A stretch of 64,000 nt of DNA, taken from positions 641,902-705,901 of the forward strand of contig NZ_KB889965.1 in the NCBI RefSeq assembly GCF_000372865.1. The letters are read 5' to 3'. The translations under genes were made by a program, and so were the position numbers. Under the pieces are notes generated by a model, which was given only the letters and a program-made list of their open reading frames with translations, was not told the DNA's origin and made no database searches. Shown piece after piece: positions 36,898 to 44,910 of this stretch (position 1 is the stretch's first letter; the number at the start of each line of letters is the position of its first letter). The stretch is from Methylosarcina fibrata AML-C10 (lineage in GTDB: Bacteria > Pseudomonadota > Gammaproteobacteria > Methylococcales > Methylomonadaceae).

Positions 36898-36903
36898 TAT
36901 AAT
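36898..36903 (+). promoter_or_regulatory. -10 box upstream of tRNA-Pro
   Basis: A perfect TATAAT stands 64 bases before the tRNA; the matching -35 is weak. The leader between contains a hairpin GGATCG/CGATCC (36920-36937), possibly a processing site. Confidence 0.45.
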
Positions 36904-36966
36904 GGCCTCTCCCTCTTCAGGATCGAGTTCTCGATCCTTCATTATCAGTTTATAACTTCAATTTCT

Positions 36967-37043
36967 CGGGGCGTAGCGCAGTTTGGTAGCGCACTTGCAT
37001 GGGGTGCAAGGGGTCGAAGGTTCAAATCCTTTCGTCCCGACCA
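36967..37043 (+). tRNA. tRNA-Pro(GGG), attachment site of the genomic island
   Basis: This is a 77-base cloverleaf. The acceptor CGGGGCG pairs with CGTCCCG before ACCA, the anticodon stem CTTGC/GCAAG surrounds the loop ATGGGGT (anticodon GGG) and the T arm contains GGTTCAAATCC. The gene remains intact because the island restores its 3-prime half from the anticodon loop onward. Confidence 0.96.
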
Positions 37044-37066
37044 ATTGAATCAAGGACTTACGAAAA
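36999..37066 (+). repeat. attL, 68-base direct repeat
   Basis: Runs from the anticodon loop of tRNA-Pro through its 3-prime end and 23 bases beyond (to CTTACGAAAA). It matches 44349-44416 except for C/A at 37015/44365. Confidence 0.9.
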
Positions 37067-37223
37067 GCCATCTTTCCGAAAAAAGCAAAAAATCAGTTTC
37101 GGGATAACATCCGGGATAACAAAATTTTCCGCTGGCTTGCTTCGCCATAACGCCAGTAAAAAAAGCCCGGCATCGCCGCCATCCCTCCCACTCCCGAAAA
37201 ACCTGCCGTTCCCGCCATCCCCT

Positions 37224-37365
37224 CATGCAGTGACGTGCTCCTATTTGGAAACAATCAATTCCCTAGCATGATTCCGTGCCAACTCTTTGAAAGCCGCGCC
37301 ATACGTGAATTACAGCCGGGTATGATTCTTGCTATTGGCGTTGTTTCCTAAAAGTAGCACATCAC
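37224..37365. repeat. Conserved 142-base island-end element, copy 1; surrounding 37067-37464 has no gene
   Basis: This segment matches 44542-44683 with equal length and scattered substitutions. It starts CATGCAGTGACGTGC and ends near GTAGCACATCAC. It holds no open frame conserved between copies, so it is probably an integrase arm-type, replication or packaging site at the left end of each island. The rest of 37067-37464 contains only a leftward terminator. Confidence 0.6.
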
Positions 37366-37435
37366 GGCATTGCCCGATCCGGTCAACGTCAACATGGGCA
37401 TGGTGTCCGGCAGGATAAAACCGTCAGGCATAAAA

Positions 37436-37455
37436 AAGCCGGGTTGCCCCGGCTT
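37436..37455 (-). terminator. Terminator of the island 1 leftward transcript
   Basis: Read on the minus strand, AAGCCGGG-GCAA-CCCGGCTT is followed by a T-run. It lies just after the last small gene, and an almost identical terminator ends the operon of island 2. Confidence 0.85.
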
Positions 37456-37464
37456 GTGGGTGGT

Positions 37465-37653
37465 TTAGTGCATCGGTCTCGTTGGCGGGTCTGCGATTAC
37501 TCGGACAATCAGCATATCGGGCAATGGCCGGCCAGGGTGCTCTGCTAGCCATTGACTTGTGCCTGACTGCCCTTGTCTGACGATCACTCGGCCTATCGTC
37601 GGAAACGGGTTTCTACGCCCCTCCAGCTTCGCTAATCTCGTTTTGATGCTCAT
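37465..37653 (-). CDS. Small island protein, MSIKTR family (copy a)
   Basis: This 62-residue protein shares its N-terminus (MSIKTRLAKLE) with the next gene and with a gene in island 2 (44740-44910). The rest is unrelated to them at a glance, apart from a short hydrophobic strand (GRVIVRQG). It overlaps the upstream gene by four bases. Function is unknown. The shared head and variable tail suggest repeated duplication and divergence. Confidence 0.6.
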   Translation of the reverse strand: MSIKTRLAKLEGRRNPFPTIGRVIVRQGQSGTSQWLAEHPGRPLPDMLIVRVIADPPTRPMH

Positions 37654-37820
37654 CTAGGAACCCCCGTCTTGACCAACAACACGCGCCCGGCAGTGGTTCG
37701 CCCGGTTTCTTCCAGATACCGCTGCATGGCTTCCGCTTCGGTTTCGCCGGGTGAAACGACGATGATAGTCGACTTGTTATTGCCGACTTCAAGCTTGGCT
37801 AATCTCGTCTTAATGCTCAT
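37650..37820 (-). CDS. Small island protein, MSIKTR family (copy b)
   Basis: This 56-residue protein starts MSIKTRLAKLEVGNN. Its middle, TIIVVSPGETEAEAMQRYLEE, corresponds to LVVIILMDGETEEQALQRC in the island 2 protein, so these two are orthologous. It overlaps the genes on both sides by four bases. A strand-turn-helix pattern with GET is the only recognisable feature. Function is unknown. Confidence 0.65.
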   Translation of the reverse strand: MSIKTRLAKLEVGNNKSTIIVVSPGETEAEAMQRYLEETGRTTAGRVLLVKTGVPR

Positions 37821-38083
37821 TGCTTTGCCTCCAGCGCCTCGATACGCTTCTCTAAATCGCTGCCCTCGATCACCTTGCCGACCGCCTGCAAACACCATAC
37901 AAGCTTGCTGGCGGTGGCCGGGTCGATCACTTCCGAACGCGCCTCCCGGTACACCTTCGCCATTTCGCGTCGGACATCGGCCATGGTGTCCAGCTTACAT
38001 CGGTACCGGCCACCTCGTGGTGGGGGTAAGTCCTCTATTTCGCCGGTTTTACCGTCTATCTCTACAGGGTATTGGTTTGCCAT
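37817..38083 (-). CDS. Small island protein ending in RIEALEAKQ
   Basis: This 88-residue protein opens MANQYPVEIDGKTGEIEDLPPPRGG and is mostly helical after that (MADVRREMAKVYREARSEV). Its tail KRIEALEAKQ matches the tail RRVEALEAKQ of the DUF5681-like protein at the same position in island 2. The two may therefore share a C-terminal module with different heads. Function is unknown. Confidence 0.65.
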   Translation of the reverse strand: MANQYPVEIDGKTGEIEDLPPPRGGRYRCKLDTMADVRREMAKVYREARSEVIDPATASKLVWCLQAVGKVIEGSDLEKRIEALEAKQ

Positions 38084-38150
38084 TTTTCGGGCCTCCTAGG
38101 CGGCTCTACGTTGCGATTTTCGGCATTATAAACCGTGGGTTTAGAATCGC

Positions 38151-38501
38151 TCATAATTTATCGACCACCAGCGAGTAAGCGTTATAGGGCCTTCCCGCTG
38201 GCGACATCTTCTTGCCTAAGAAGGTAATCGCTACCAAGTCGCCTTTATCGGCTCCTTGCGCCCTCAGATTATCTTTTAACCAGGCAGTGAGCCATGCCGC
38301 GGTAACGTGCCCGGTTTCGTCCTTGATGAGGATCTGGATGTTTTCGCCGTAAATGCCCGATGCCTTTTGTGAACCGATCAATTCGCCTATCAGGCTTTCG
38401 CCCGGTTCCGGCTGCCACGTCTCGATGGCTAACGTCGTCTTTTTTCTTAGGGCGGCGATACGGTCGTTTAGGGTGGCTGACAGATTGTCTTGGTTTTCCA
38501 T
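38151..38501 (-). CDS. OB-fold-like island protein, copy 1
   Basis: This 116-residue protein has LAIETWQPEPGESLIGELIG, ILIKDETGHVTAAWLTAWL and GDLVAITFLGKKMSPAGRPYNAYSLVVDKL. The strand pattern and the LGKK...GRPYNAY ending resemble phage single-stranded-DNA-binding-type OB proteins; this is a guess from pattern. ATG 38501 follows AAGGAAAAAATAAA. The island 2 copy (45338-45709) is nearly identical, with a 209-base stretch of perfect DNA identity. Confidence 0.7.
   Translation of the reverse strand: MENQDNLSATLNDRIAALRKKTTLAIETWQPEPGESLIGELIGSQKASGIYGENIQILIKDETGHVTAAWLTAWLKDNLRAQGADKGDLVAITFLGKKMSPAGRPYNAYSLVVDKL
38194..38402. repeat. 209-base perfectly identical segment, copy 1
   Basis: Identical to 45390-45598, inside the OB-fold-like genes. 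Outside this segment the two genes diverge noticeably at once, which is typical of a recent gene-conversion tract. Confidence 0.85.
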
Positions 38502-38545
38502 TTTATTTTTTCCTTGCCTTTCGGCGGTGGTTTTCAATTAATAGA

Positions 38546-38884
38546 TCAGTTCGGGCATGAGCATGCTCGTTTTAGATAATACGCCATGGCATCCGGGTTA
38601 CTGGCGCAATACTCAATAACATCATCCATCACGGCCTGATCCGTTTCACCTATGGAATGAAGCCAGCGGAGAATGGCGGCTCTGTCTTCAGGTTTTACAC
38701 TGGATCGGTTGTTCAAATCGCCTGTTTTCGATGTTTCGCTGTTCGGCCGAACTTCATTGTTTTGGGGAAAATGAGCCATTTGGCTACTGCCTTTACTGCC
38801 TAAAGGGGCTTTTGGCGGTTTTGACAGTGCCTTAGTGGCTTGTTTTTCTGAATTTTGCGCTTTCAATCGGTCAAGGTAGCTCAT
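38546..38884 (-). CDS. Small island protein, two-part, unknown function
   Basis: This 112-residue protein begins MSYLDRLKAQNSEKQATKAL. A polar, low-complexity linker rich in Ser, Pro, Asn and Lys follows. A compact C-terminal helical domain (AAILRWLHSIGETDQAVMDDVIEYCASNPDAMAYYLKRA) ends it. That domain is shared with the island 2 protein at 45777-46151. ATG 38884 overlaps the ATPase stop by four bases. It may be an accessory factor for the replication ATPase upstream. Confidence 0.65.
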   Translation of the reverse strand: MSYLDRLKAQNSEKQATKALSKPPKAPLGSKGSSQMAHFPQNNEVRPNSETSKTGDLNNRSSVKPEDRAAILRWLHSIGETDQAVMDDVIEYCASNPDAMAYYLKRACSCPN

Positions 38885-40440
38885 TCTGAAAACCCTCTCG
38901 GATTGGCGGTGTAGATCGTCGCGGTACGTCCGCCGGTCTTCTCTTGCCTTATGCCCAACCAATCGAGTTCGACCAGCAGACGCAAGGCATCGGCGACTTG
39001 CTCCCGATCCGACAGCATCGCCCAGCCCGGCCGCCATACGTCACGACTTGAAAAAGTCCGCGATAAGTCGCCCTTGCGTAAGCGCTGAATGATTGCCTTT
39101 GCCGCCGATAACTCCGGGCTTGTCACGCTGGCATAGGCCCGTTGTGCATGGGTTTCCAGGTATTCGGCCCACGCCAGGGCTTGCAGCGTTGCCTGTTCTG
39201 AGACCGGCCCGGTACCGCCGCCGGCAACGTGCAGGATCAGTGCCAAGCCAGGAACCAGCTTGCGGTATTTGGCAAGGTGGGATTCCATCGCCGGATGAAG
39301 GTCTCCACTGCGTAACTTGGCTTCCAAGTCGGTACGCCATTCCAAAAACAAGCCGTGCCCGCCTTCATCGAAGCGCAAGTAAGGCATTCCGTCCGGTTCG
39401 CCGTGGTAATCGGTATCTTGCGCCGCGCCGATAGTCATCGGGTCCAAACGGTCCAGTCGGTCGAAAACACGGAAGGCTTCATTTTTGGCGATGCTATCCG
39501 GCCATCGATCCACGTTTTTCCAATCGCCGCCGGTGTCCGGCCAGACCAGCAAGCCGAAACGCTGGATTAAGCCGTCATCGCCCGATCCGCCGCGCACGGC
39601 TTGCCGGATGTACTCGGCAATCCGGCCCGGCTGCGTCGATCCCAACAGCGATAAACAAACTGCCGGGATATGCAGATTCATCCCACGTGTAATGCGATCG
39701 AAGGTATAGGGACTGTCACCGTTCCAGCCGGTCAGATAAAAGCCCCGTGCTTCGGCGTTGTCTTCACGGTCCAACGATTTGAGCAGCGCAACCAATTCAT
39801 CACGAAAGACCAGCAAGCCGTTAGGATTCTGCCGGTGCAACTCGCCCAGAGCGGCCGCCGTCGTATCGTTGGCAATGTAACGCCGCAAGGCCGGCAAATC
39901 CGGCTCATCGACCTGCAAGGCAAAGAGCAATTCCGTTTCCGTTGCGCTGCCTTTTGCCAGCTTCTTTTTGACTTCCGCCGCCGCGCTCTCTTGTTGCAGC
40001 TTGAACAAGGTCGCCCGTGCTTTGTAATCGGCCATTTCCGCTTCGTGCGCCTTCGATGCTTCGGCCGCCAATCGCTTGAGTGGAGAAAGCGCCGCCTCCA
40101 TCGCCGGACTTTTCAGAACGCCAGGCCGCCCGACTACCAGTCCCCATTGATTCGGCGTAACGGTCCAATCGGTCTTGGCTTGCGGCCGAATGCCGATCTT
40201 ACGGCCAATGGCGGACCCCAAGCCCGACATGATCGCCACGCCCACATAATCGGGAGCACATTGGACGCGCTCACAGATGTCTTGCGCCCAAGGCCGTAAC
40301 GTATCCGGCAACAAGGTATGATCGAAAGCGGCCACAGGCGGCAAGCCTTCCGGCAAGGGTTGCGGATTAGGCCATTGGTCATCTGCATCCGGGTCAACGG
40401 CATCATCAAGCGTCGGAATCTCGATAAAAGGTGCATTCAT
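38881..40440 (-). CDS. DUF3987 ATPase, island replication protein
   Basis: This 519-residue protein of the DUF3987 family has a Walker A motif GRPGVLKS (104-111), followed by a helical arm rich in KAHEAEMADYKA. The core includes GLLVFRDELVALLKSLDRE (Walker B-like) and LLGSTQPGRIAEYI. The C-terminal part carries a winged-helix-like region (LSRTFSSRDVWRPGWAMLSDREQVADALRLL). Such proteins accompany primases in satellites and prophages and are thought to be helicase-like. It is coupled by four-base overlaps to the primase-like gene and to the small gene downstream. Confidence 0.82.
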   Translation of the reverse strand: MNAPFIEIPTLDDAVDPDADDQWPNPQPLPEGLPPVAAFDHTLLPDTLRPWAQDICERVQCAPDYVGVAIMSGLGSAIGRKIGIRPQAKTDWTVTPNQWGLVVGRPGVLKSPAMEAALSPLKRLAAEASKAHEAEMADYKARATLFKLQQESAAAEVKKKLAKGSATETELLFALQVDEPDLPALRRYIANDTTAAALGELHRQNPNGLLVFRDELVALLKSLDREDNAEARGFYLTGWNGDSPYTFDRITRGMNLHIPAVCLSLLGSTQPGRIAEYIRQAVRGGSGDDGLIQRFGLLVWPDTGGDWKNVDRWPDSIAKNEAFRVFDRLDRLDPMTIGAAQDTDYHGEPDGMPYLRFDEGGHGLFLEWRTDLEAKLRSGDLHPAMESHLAKYRKLVPGLALILHVAGGGTGPVSEQATLQALAWAEYLETHAQRAYASVTSPELSAAKAIIQRLRKGDLSRTFSSRDVWRPGWAMLSDREQVADALRLLVELDWLGIRQEKTGGRTATIYTANPRGFSE

Positions 40441-41408
40441 ACCGCCACCTCCGTATTGACCATATCCCGCCAGGCATTGATGGCGTCATTGAAATCCTGC
40501 CCCACTATTGGCGGGATGAGATACTTCCCGCCCACGGCCAGCGCCGCCGCCCGTGCCGCTTTCTGGCCGGTGCCGGATGCGTCATTGTCGCCACAGATAA
40601 TCAGCTCGTGATTCGGGTACAGCGCCTTGATCCGTCTGGCGACTGGCTCCAGATTGCCGGCATTGAACGCCACGATAACCGGCTGCCGGAACCATTCGGA
40701 TAAACTCGCGCCGGTGGCGAAGCCTTCGGCTATCAGAATCCGGCCCGGCTCGCTTGCTGTCACTCCAGACATGCCAATCCCGAAGAAACAACCTTTGATT
40801 TCGCCCCCCGGTAAAAACCGCTTACCGCCGTCGGCCTTGATGAATTGCAGGGAAGTCAAACCGGATTCCCCCATTATCGGAATGACCAGAGACGACCGGC
40901 CTTGGTATTCGCTCAGCCTTGCGTTGTGCGGCTGTATCCGCTTGGTTACCAAATAAGGATGTTCCTCTGATTGGTGAATGAGCTTTGAGCGGCTCCAGAT
41001 AAAACGGGCTTTATCGGCGGCTGTTCGGTGCGCTTGCTGGCGTTCCTGTTCGCGCCGCTGGCGTTCGGCGGCAATGGCGGCCCGGTCGGCATCGGATAAT
41101 CGTGCTCGCCGGCCGTAGGCCCGCCAGGTCATAGAAGCGCCGGTGGTGAAGTCCAGCGCCCAGCCCGCCGGATGGCCATCCAGGTGCAGGATGTAGGCGC
41201 CGTTTTTCGTTCCGGGCTTGTGTCCGTCCAGATGGCCTCGGTGCAAGGTGCCATCGGCAACAATTGCTCCAGTCAAGTGGATTCCGGCGACGCCGGCCGC
41301 GTCGGTGAACTGCCGTTCTATGTCCGCTGTGGTAAAATGGTGCTGCTCTGAATTTTTGTAAGCCGCTGGAGTCGGGTAACTCCCAGCGGCTTTTTTGTGT
41401 GCGGTCAT
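40437..41408 (-). CDS. Toprim-domain primase-like protein
   Basis: This 323-residue protein has a Toprim domain with the catalytic Glu in GRILIAEGFATGASL and the metal-binding DxD in LIICGDNDASGTGQKAA. The N-terminal region (HLDGHPAGWALDFTTG) resembles the P4-type primase/DUF7146 head. A charged helix (AAIAAERQRREQERQQAH) links the two. It probably primes island replication together with the downstream ATPase. ATG 41408 is preferred; a longer frame to 41459 lacks a ribosome binding site. Confidence 0.8.
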   Translation of the reverse strand: MTAHKKAAGSYPTPAAYKNSEQHHFTTADIERQFTDAAGVAGIHLTGAIVADGTLHRGHLDGHKPGTKNGAYILHLDGHPAGWALDFTTGASMTWRAYGRRARLSDADRAAIAAERQRREQERQQAHRTAADKARFIWSRSKLIHQSEEHPYLVTKRIQPHNARLSEYQGRSSLVIPIMGESGLTSLQFIKADGGKRFLPGGEIKGCFFGIGMSGVTASEPGRILIAEGFATGASLSEWFRQPVIVAFNAGNLEPVARRIKALYPNHELIICGDNDASGTGQKAARAAALAVGGKYLIPPIVGQDFNDAINAWRDMVNTEVAV

Positions 41409-41412
41409 TGGC

Positions 41413-41736
41413 TTATGCCTCCTTGCCAATCGTCCGCGCCGCTTCCAGCTCGACGACAAGCTTCTTTATTTCTTCGTCTGATTTTCCGGCTATCCGCGCC
41501 GCGTTAATCGCCGCCACTTCATGCGCGGGCCAGCCGGTTTGACTTGCATTTCCGTTTTTGTCGCGGCCAATACAAACAGGTTTTGGGAAAAGGCCGCGTT
41601 CGATTTTGCGGTATATCGTTGATCGACTTTCGCCGGTCGCAGCTTCAACGGCAGGGCGGCGTAAAAGCGGCTTAACATCGGGTACAACAGCGGCCGCGGT
41701 GGTGGGTCTGATAGTTGGGGTGGTGTGTGTAGCCAT
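41413..41736 (-). CDS. AlpA-like helix-turn-helix regulator
   Basis: This 107-residue protein has the AlpA pattern: LLRRPAVEAATGESRSTIYRKIERGLFPKPV (helix-turn-helix, about residues 24-54), then the GWPAHEVAAINAARI helix. A Thr-rich N-terminal tail precedes it. AlpA-type proteins control excision and integrase expression of P4-like elements. It sits at the head of the replication block, four bases before the primase gene. Confidence 0.82.
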   Translation of the reverse strand: MATHTTPTIRPTTAAAVVPDVKPLLRRPAVEAATGESRSTIYRKIERGLFPKPVCIGRDKNGNASQTGWPAHEVAAINAARIAGKSDEEIKKLVVELEAARTIGKEA

Positions 41737-41819
41737 TGATATTCCTCAATAAAGGTTGTGCCGCTCCGGGATTGGTGCGGTATGGCTACAGAATAAGGGG
41801 GTGGATTCGCTCTAGCCGG

Positions 41820-42416
41820 TTAGAGCGATTTAACTTTTTTTCTGGCTCTCGACATTCTGTCTTTCAATCCTGATATGGGCGCGTCTTTAAGCTTGCCTTT
41901 ATCGTAAAAACTGATTACTCCCTCATCCTCATCAATTTGTTCAATCACTGGCCCCGCCTCATGTTGACGCAAAGCTTCCAGAACCCCATGTTCGGTTAAG
42001 CTTGGATTACCGATAAGGATTTCGACAATCAGTTCTTGAAGGGAATTAGAGCGTGGTTTTCTTGCGTTCTGCCGCTGTCTGCTTTTCCCGTGCAATGCTT
42101 CGTTGATTGCGCCCTCATATAGAACTTGGTGCTGAGCATGAGCTTTTAATTTTTTCCCGGCTGCTTCGAATTTGCCGTTAGCAGCCAATCGCAGAGCGAG
42201 GAATAGGGAATCAAGCTCACCATTGCTTAGGTGGTCATCCGGCAATTTTTGTGTTGCTTCGACAATTATATTTCCAGCTTCCAATGGGATATTTAAAGGG
42301 TCAAGACCAGCATTTTTAGCATGATCCGCTATCCAGAGTCCGAGAATCAACTTTCCGAGTTCTTCATCGGGTAATTCAAAATGCTCCGGCTCTAAAGGTA
42401 GAATTTGAACAGTCAT
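41820..42416 (-). CDS. Island cargo protein of unknown function
   Basis: This 198-residue acidic-to-basic protein has no membrane or signal segment and I do not recognise it. The N-terminal half is helical (LPDEELGKLILGLWIADHAKNAG, GELDSLFLALRLAANGKFEAAGKKLKAH). A basic linker RQRQNARKPR follows, then a winged-helix-like tail (SLQELIVEILIGNPSLTEHGVLEALRQHEAG, VISFYDKGKL). It stands alone between the regulators, flanked by 83- and 97-base gaps, where satellites often carry accessory or anti-phage genes. Confidence 0.6.
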   Translation of the reverse strand: MTVQILPLEPEHFELPDEELGKLILGLWIADHAKNAGLDPLNIPLEAGNIIVEATQKLPDDHLSNGELDSLFLALRLAANGKFEAAGKKLKAHAQHQVLYEGAINEALHGKSRQRQNARKPRSNSLQELIVEILIGNPSLTEHGVLEALRQHEAGPVIEQIDEDEGVISFYDKGKLKDAPISGLKDRMSRARKKVKSL

Positions 42417-42513
42417 ACGCCTCCTTCAAAGCGTTACCCTTCATAATAGGAACCACGCCAGCCGGTTGAAGGTGTCCGGTTTTCGCCCCGTCGGGCTAGG
42501 CGTGGTAAACAGG

Positions 42514-42831
42514 TTATGCCGCCTTCGGTTTTTCGATAGGCTTCACGTTGGGGTGGGGCTTTTGTCTGGCCTGCCACAAATCATACTCGGCCTGCATCCG
42601 AACCCAGCTTTCCGCCGTCGGTCCTTTCATCCAGGCTTCGAGCCTTAGCGCCATGTCCGCGCTGATGCCGGCCTTGCCGTTAATCAGCCGGGACAACGCC
42701 ACGCGGGACACTCCCAATTGAGTAGCCGCTTCGGTCACGCTGATACCCAGTTCGGGAAGCACGTCTTCTTTTAAAATACTGCCCGGATGGGGCGGGTTGA
42801 ACATCGTCATTTTGTAAGCCTCAATGGTCAT
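42514..42831 (-). CDS. higA: HigA-like antitoxin/regulator without a visible toxin
   Basis: This 105-residue XRE-type protein has the HigA hallmark [26 protein letters not shown]. The helix-turn-helix [22 protein letters not shown] and the C-terminal [16 protein letters not shown] follow. HigA usually follows a HigB RNase gene; here the upstream gene is the integrase and no HigB-like frame is present. It is either an orphan or a re-employed regulator of integrase/excision. ATG 42831 overlaps the integrase stop (ATGA), matching other joints in the island; ATG 42810, behind GAGG, is an alternative. Confidence 0.8.
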   Translation of the reverse strand: MTIEAYKMTMFNPPHPGSILKEDVLPELGISVTEAATQLGVSRVALSRLINGKAGISADMALRLEAWMKGPTAESWVRMQAEYDLWQARQKPHPNVKPIEKPKAA

Positions 42832-44141
42832 TTTGGTGAAGCCCTTTTGAGCACGATCACATTCCTTGCATCCCCGCGTGTCAACAGCTCCAGCCGGCCG
42901 CCCAATTTCCGCCAAGCATCGGCTTGCTCGGCCTTCAATTCCTGACGCTGGTAAACCCGCTTCATTTTGTTCTGCTCGGTATGGTTCAGGCATTTTTCAA
43001 TCACGTCGGGCAGGATGCCCAAATTGCCCATGATCGTGGCTCCGGTGCGCCGTAAATCGTGAGGCGTCCACTTACCGCCGGATAGCCGCAAGGCGTCCTT
43101 GTGGGCGCTGCGGTTGCTCAGATTGCGGTCGGTCTGGCGGTCATTGATCTGCTTCGATATGGATTTATCACAGACGTGGGTGGTCTTGGTTCTGTCCATG
43201 AATAGCCAGATGTCGGACTCCCGGAAGGCCGCCAGGCGATTGAATTGCTCCAGGGCAAAGTCCGACAAGTAAATCGTGTGGGGCTTGCCGTTCTTACTGT
43301 GCTCGTCCGGTATCGTCCAGGTCTTGGCGTTAAAGTCGACATGCTCCCATCGAGCCTTCGACAGTTCCCCGACTCGGCAACAGGTCGAAAGCATGATCCA
43401 GATAGCGCACTCGGTTGAGGGAATCAAATGAGCGTCGGGCAATTGGCGGAATAGGGCACGGATTTCGTCGTCGGTCAGGACGCGGTCACGCTCGACCGAT
43501 TTACCGCCGATTTTCGATTTCCTGATACTGGCGGTGGGGTCGAACTCGATCAGGTCACGATCCACGGCAAAGCGGAACATCTGCCGGACAAGGGACAAGA
43601 TCAGCTTCGCCATGCGGTTGACGCCACGCAGTAATAGCGCGTCGGTAATCTCCGTTATATGGCCTTTCTTCACGTCGGCCACGGCAAGCTGTCCAATAAA
43701 CGGCAACACGTCCTTTTCAAACATTCGCCGGATTTCCTTGCCGCCATCCTTCCGGTTTTGCAGGTCGGTAGCGGCCCAGCGTTCGAACAGGTCGCGGACG
43801 GTAATCAAGGCTTGCTGCCGGGCAAGCTCGGCCTGTTCATCGAGTTGCTTTTGCCGCTGGCGTTCCTTCTCCAACCGCTTCTCTGTGCTTGGGTCGATGC
43901 CGCGTTTAACTTGCGCCTTGAATATTTCGCGTTCTTTCCTGGCTCCGGACAACGTGGTGGCGGTCAAGGTCGCCCATCGCAATTTGCCGCCGATCCGGTA
44001 AGCCAATCTGAACGAGACCGCGCCGCCGTCGGTTATTGGACGAATCCGCACGAACAGCCCGCCGCCATCCTTGATAAGCTGCTCTTTATCGGTTGGTTTA
44101 AGGTTTCGGAATGCCTTGTCGGTTAATAAATTCTCTGCCAT
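42828..44141 (-). CDS. int: Tyrosine recombinase (integrase) of island 1
   Basis: This 437-residue P4-type integrase has an N-terminal DUF4102 arm-binding domain ([28 protein letters not shown]). An SAM-like core-binding domain and the catalytic domain follow. Catalytic residues are visible: Arg in [13 protein letters not shown], Lys in HSKNGKPH, the His-x-x-Arg box [12 protein letters not shown], His in CLNHTEQ and the nucleophilic Tyr in KRVYQRQ. It lies next to the right repeat and recombines at tRNA-Pro. It appears complete, so island 1 may still excise. Confidence 0.93.
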   Translation of the reverse strand: MAENLLTDKAFRNLKPTDKEQLIKDGGGLFVRIRPITDGGAVSFRLAYRIGGKLRWATLTATTLSGARKEREIFKAQVKRGIDPSTEKRLEKERQRQKQLDEQAELARQQALITVRDLFERWAATDLQNRKDGGKEIRRMFEKDVLPFIGQLAVADVKKGHITEITDALLLRGVNRMAKLILSLVRQMFRFAVDRDLIEFDPTASIRKSKIGGKSVERDRVLTDDEIRALFRQLPDAHLIPSTECAIWIMLSTCCRVGELSKARWEHVDFNAKTWTIPDEHSKNGKPHTIYLSDFALEQFNRLAAFRESDIWLFMDRTKTTHVCDKSISKQINDRQTDRNLSNRSAHKDALRLSGGKWTPHDLRRTGATIMGNLGILPDVIEKCLNHTEQNKMKRVYQRQELKAEQADAWRKLGGRLELLTRGDARNVIVLKRASPK

Positions 44142-44348
44142 TTGCTATTACCTGTACGTTGTGCAAGGGATAGAACCGCGGTTTTTGCTCATTTTTCCGG
44201 GATAACATCCGGGATAACATTTTTATGCGCTTGAGTGAGATTATATGATACGGCTTGAGAATGTGCAACAGTGCAACACAATGAAAAACAAGGGAATAAT
44301 TTTTCGATAGAAACTCTGTGAGATTGCCTGAAACAAGGATTTACCCTT

Positions 44349-44416
44349 ATGGGGTGCAAGGGGTAGAAGGTTCAAATCCTTTCGTCCCGACCAATTGAAT
44401 CAAGGACTTACGAAAA
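44349..44416 (+). repeat. attR of island 1 and left end of island 2
   Basis: Second copy of the 68-base tRNA-Pro-derived repeat. Only the 3-prime part of the tRNA is present, so this is not a second tRNA gene. Confidence 0.9.
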
Positions 44417-44541
44417 TCCAGAAACTCCGGAAATCAGAAAAAAGGGTTTTCGGGTAACTTTCGGGTAACTTTTCTGAAAAATTAGGCTGCGTGTTTCCGC
44501 CATCCCCCCCACTCCCACCCCTACCGCTTCCGGCATCCCCC

Positions 44542-44683
44542 CATGCAGTGACGTGCTTCTATTTGGAAACAATCAATTCCCTAGCATGATTCCGTGCCAA
44601 CTCTCTGAAAGCCGCGCTATCCGTGCGTTACAGGCGGGCATGATTATTGCTTTGGGCGTTGTTTCCTGAAAGTAGCATATCAC
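44542..44683. repeat. Conserved 142-base island-end element, copy 2; 44417-44739 has no gene
   Basis: Counterpart of 37224-37365, same length and same distance relations to the att repeat and to the leftward terminator. The remainder of the 323-base gap shows nothing else. Confidence 0.6.
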
Positions 44684-44714
44684 TGCAATGCCGATATGAA
44701 CGCCGGGCACAAAA

Positions 44715-44734
44715 AAGCCGAGTTGCCCCGGCTT
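44715..44734 (-). terminator. Terminator of the island 2 leftward transcript
   Basis: Minus strand: AAGCCGGG-GCAA-CTCGGCTT followed by a T-run; one mismatch in the stem compared with the island 1 copy. Confidence 0.75.
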
Positions 44735-44739
44735 GTTGT

Positions 44740-44910
44740 TTAGGCGGTTTTATCCGCCTCATCCAAGAATACCACCTGATCCGGTTTCTCGTCTGGGTAA
44801 CAGCGTTGTAACGCCTGCTCCTCGGTTTCTCCGTCCATCAGGATAATCACCACCAGCCCTATGGGGCGGTGTTTGGCTTCCAGTTTATTTACTCTCGTCT
44901 TGATACTCAT
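44740..44910 (-). CDS. Small island protein, MSIKTR family (island 2)
   Basis: This 56-residue protein starts MSIKTRVNKLEAKHRP. LVVIILMDGETEEQALQRCYPDE aligns with the second copy in island 1. It overlaps the DUF5681-like gene by four bases. Function is unknown. Confidence 0.6.
   Translation of the reverse strand: MSIKTRVNKLEAKHRPIGLVVIILMDGETEEQALQRCYPDEKPDQVVFLDEADKTA

Larger units (their letters stand above)
36999..44416. mobile_element. Integrative island 1 in tRNA-Pro, satellite-like
   Basis: It is bounded by a 68-base direct repeat (36999-37066 and 44349-44416, one mismatch) that begins in the tRNA anticodon loop. All genes are on the minus strand: an integrase beside the right end, a HigA-like regulator, an AlpA-like regulator, a Toprim primase-like protein, a DUF3987 ATPase and a set of small unknown genes. 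No capsid, tail, lysis or conjugation genes are present. This resembles P4-type phage satellites or small integrative elements. Most gene joints are four-base ATGA overlaps, giving one compact transcript. Confidence 0.85.

Noticed and set aside
36999..37271. Open frame of 90 codons starting inside tRNA-Pro
   Set aside because: Begins in the anticodon loop of the tRNA and continues through the att repeat; not a protein.
44349..44393. Second tRNA-Pro gene
   Set aside because: Only the part from the anticodon loop to the 3-prime end is present; it is the island attachment repeat.
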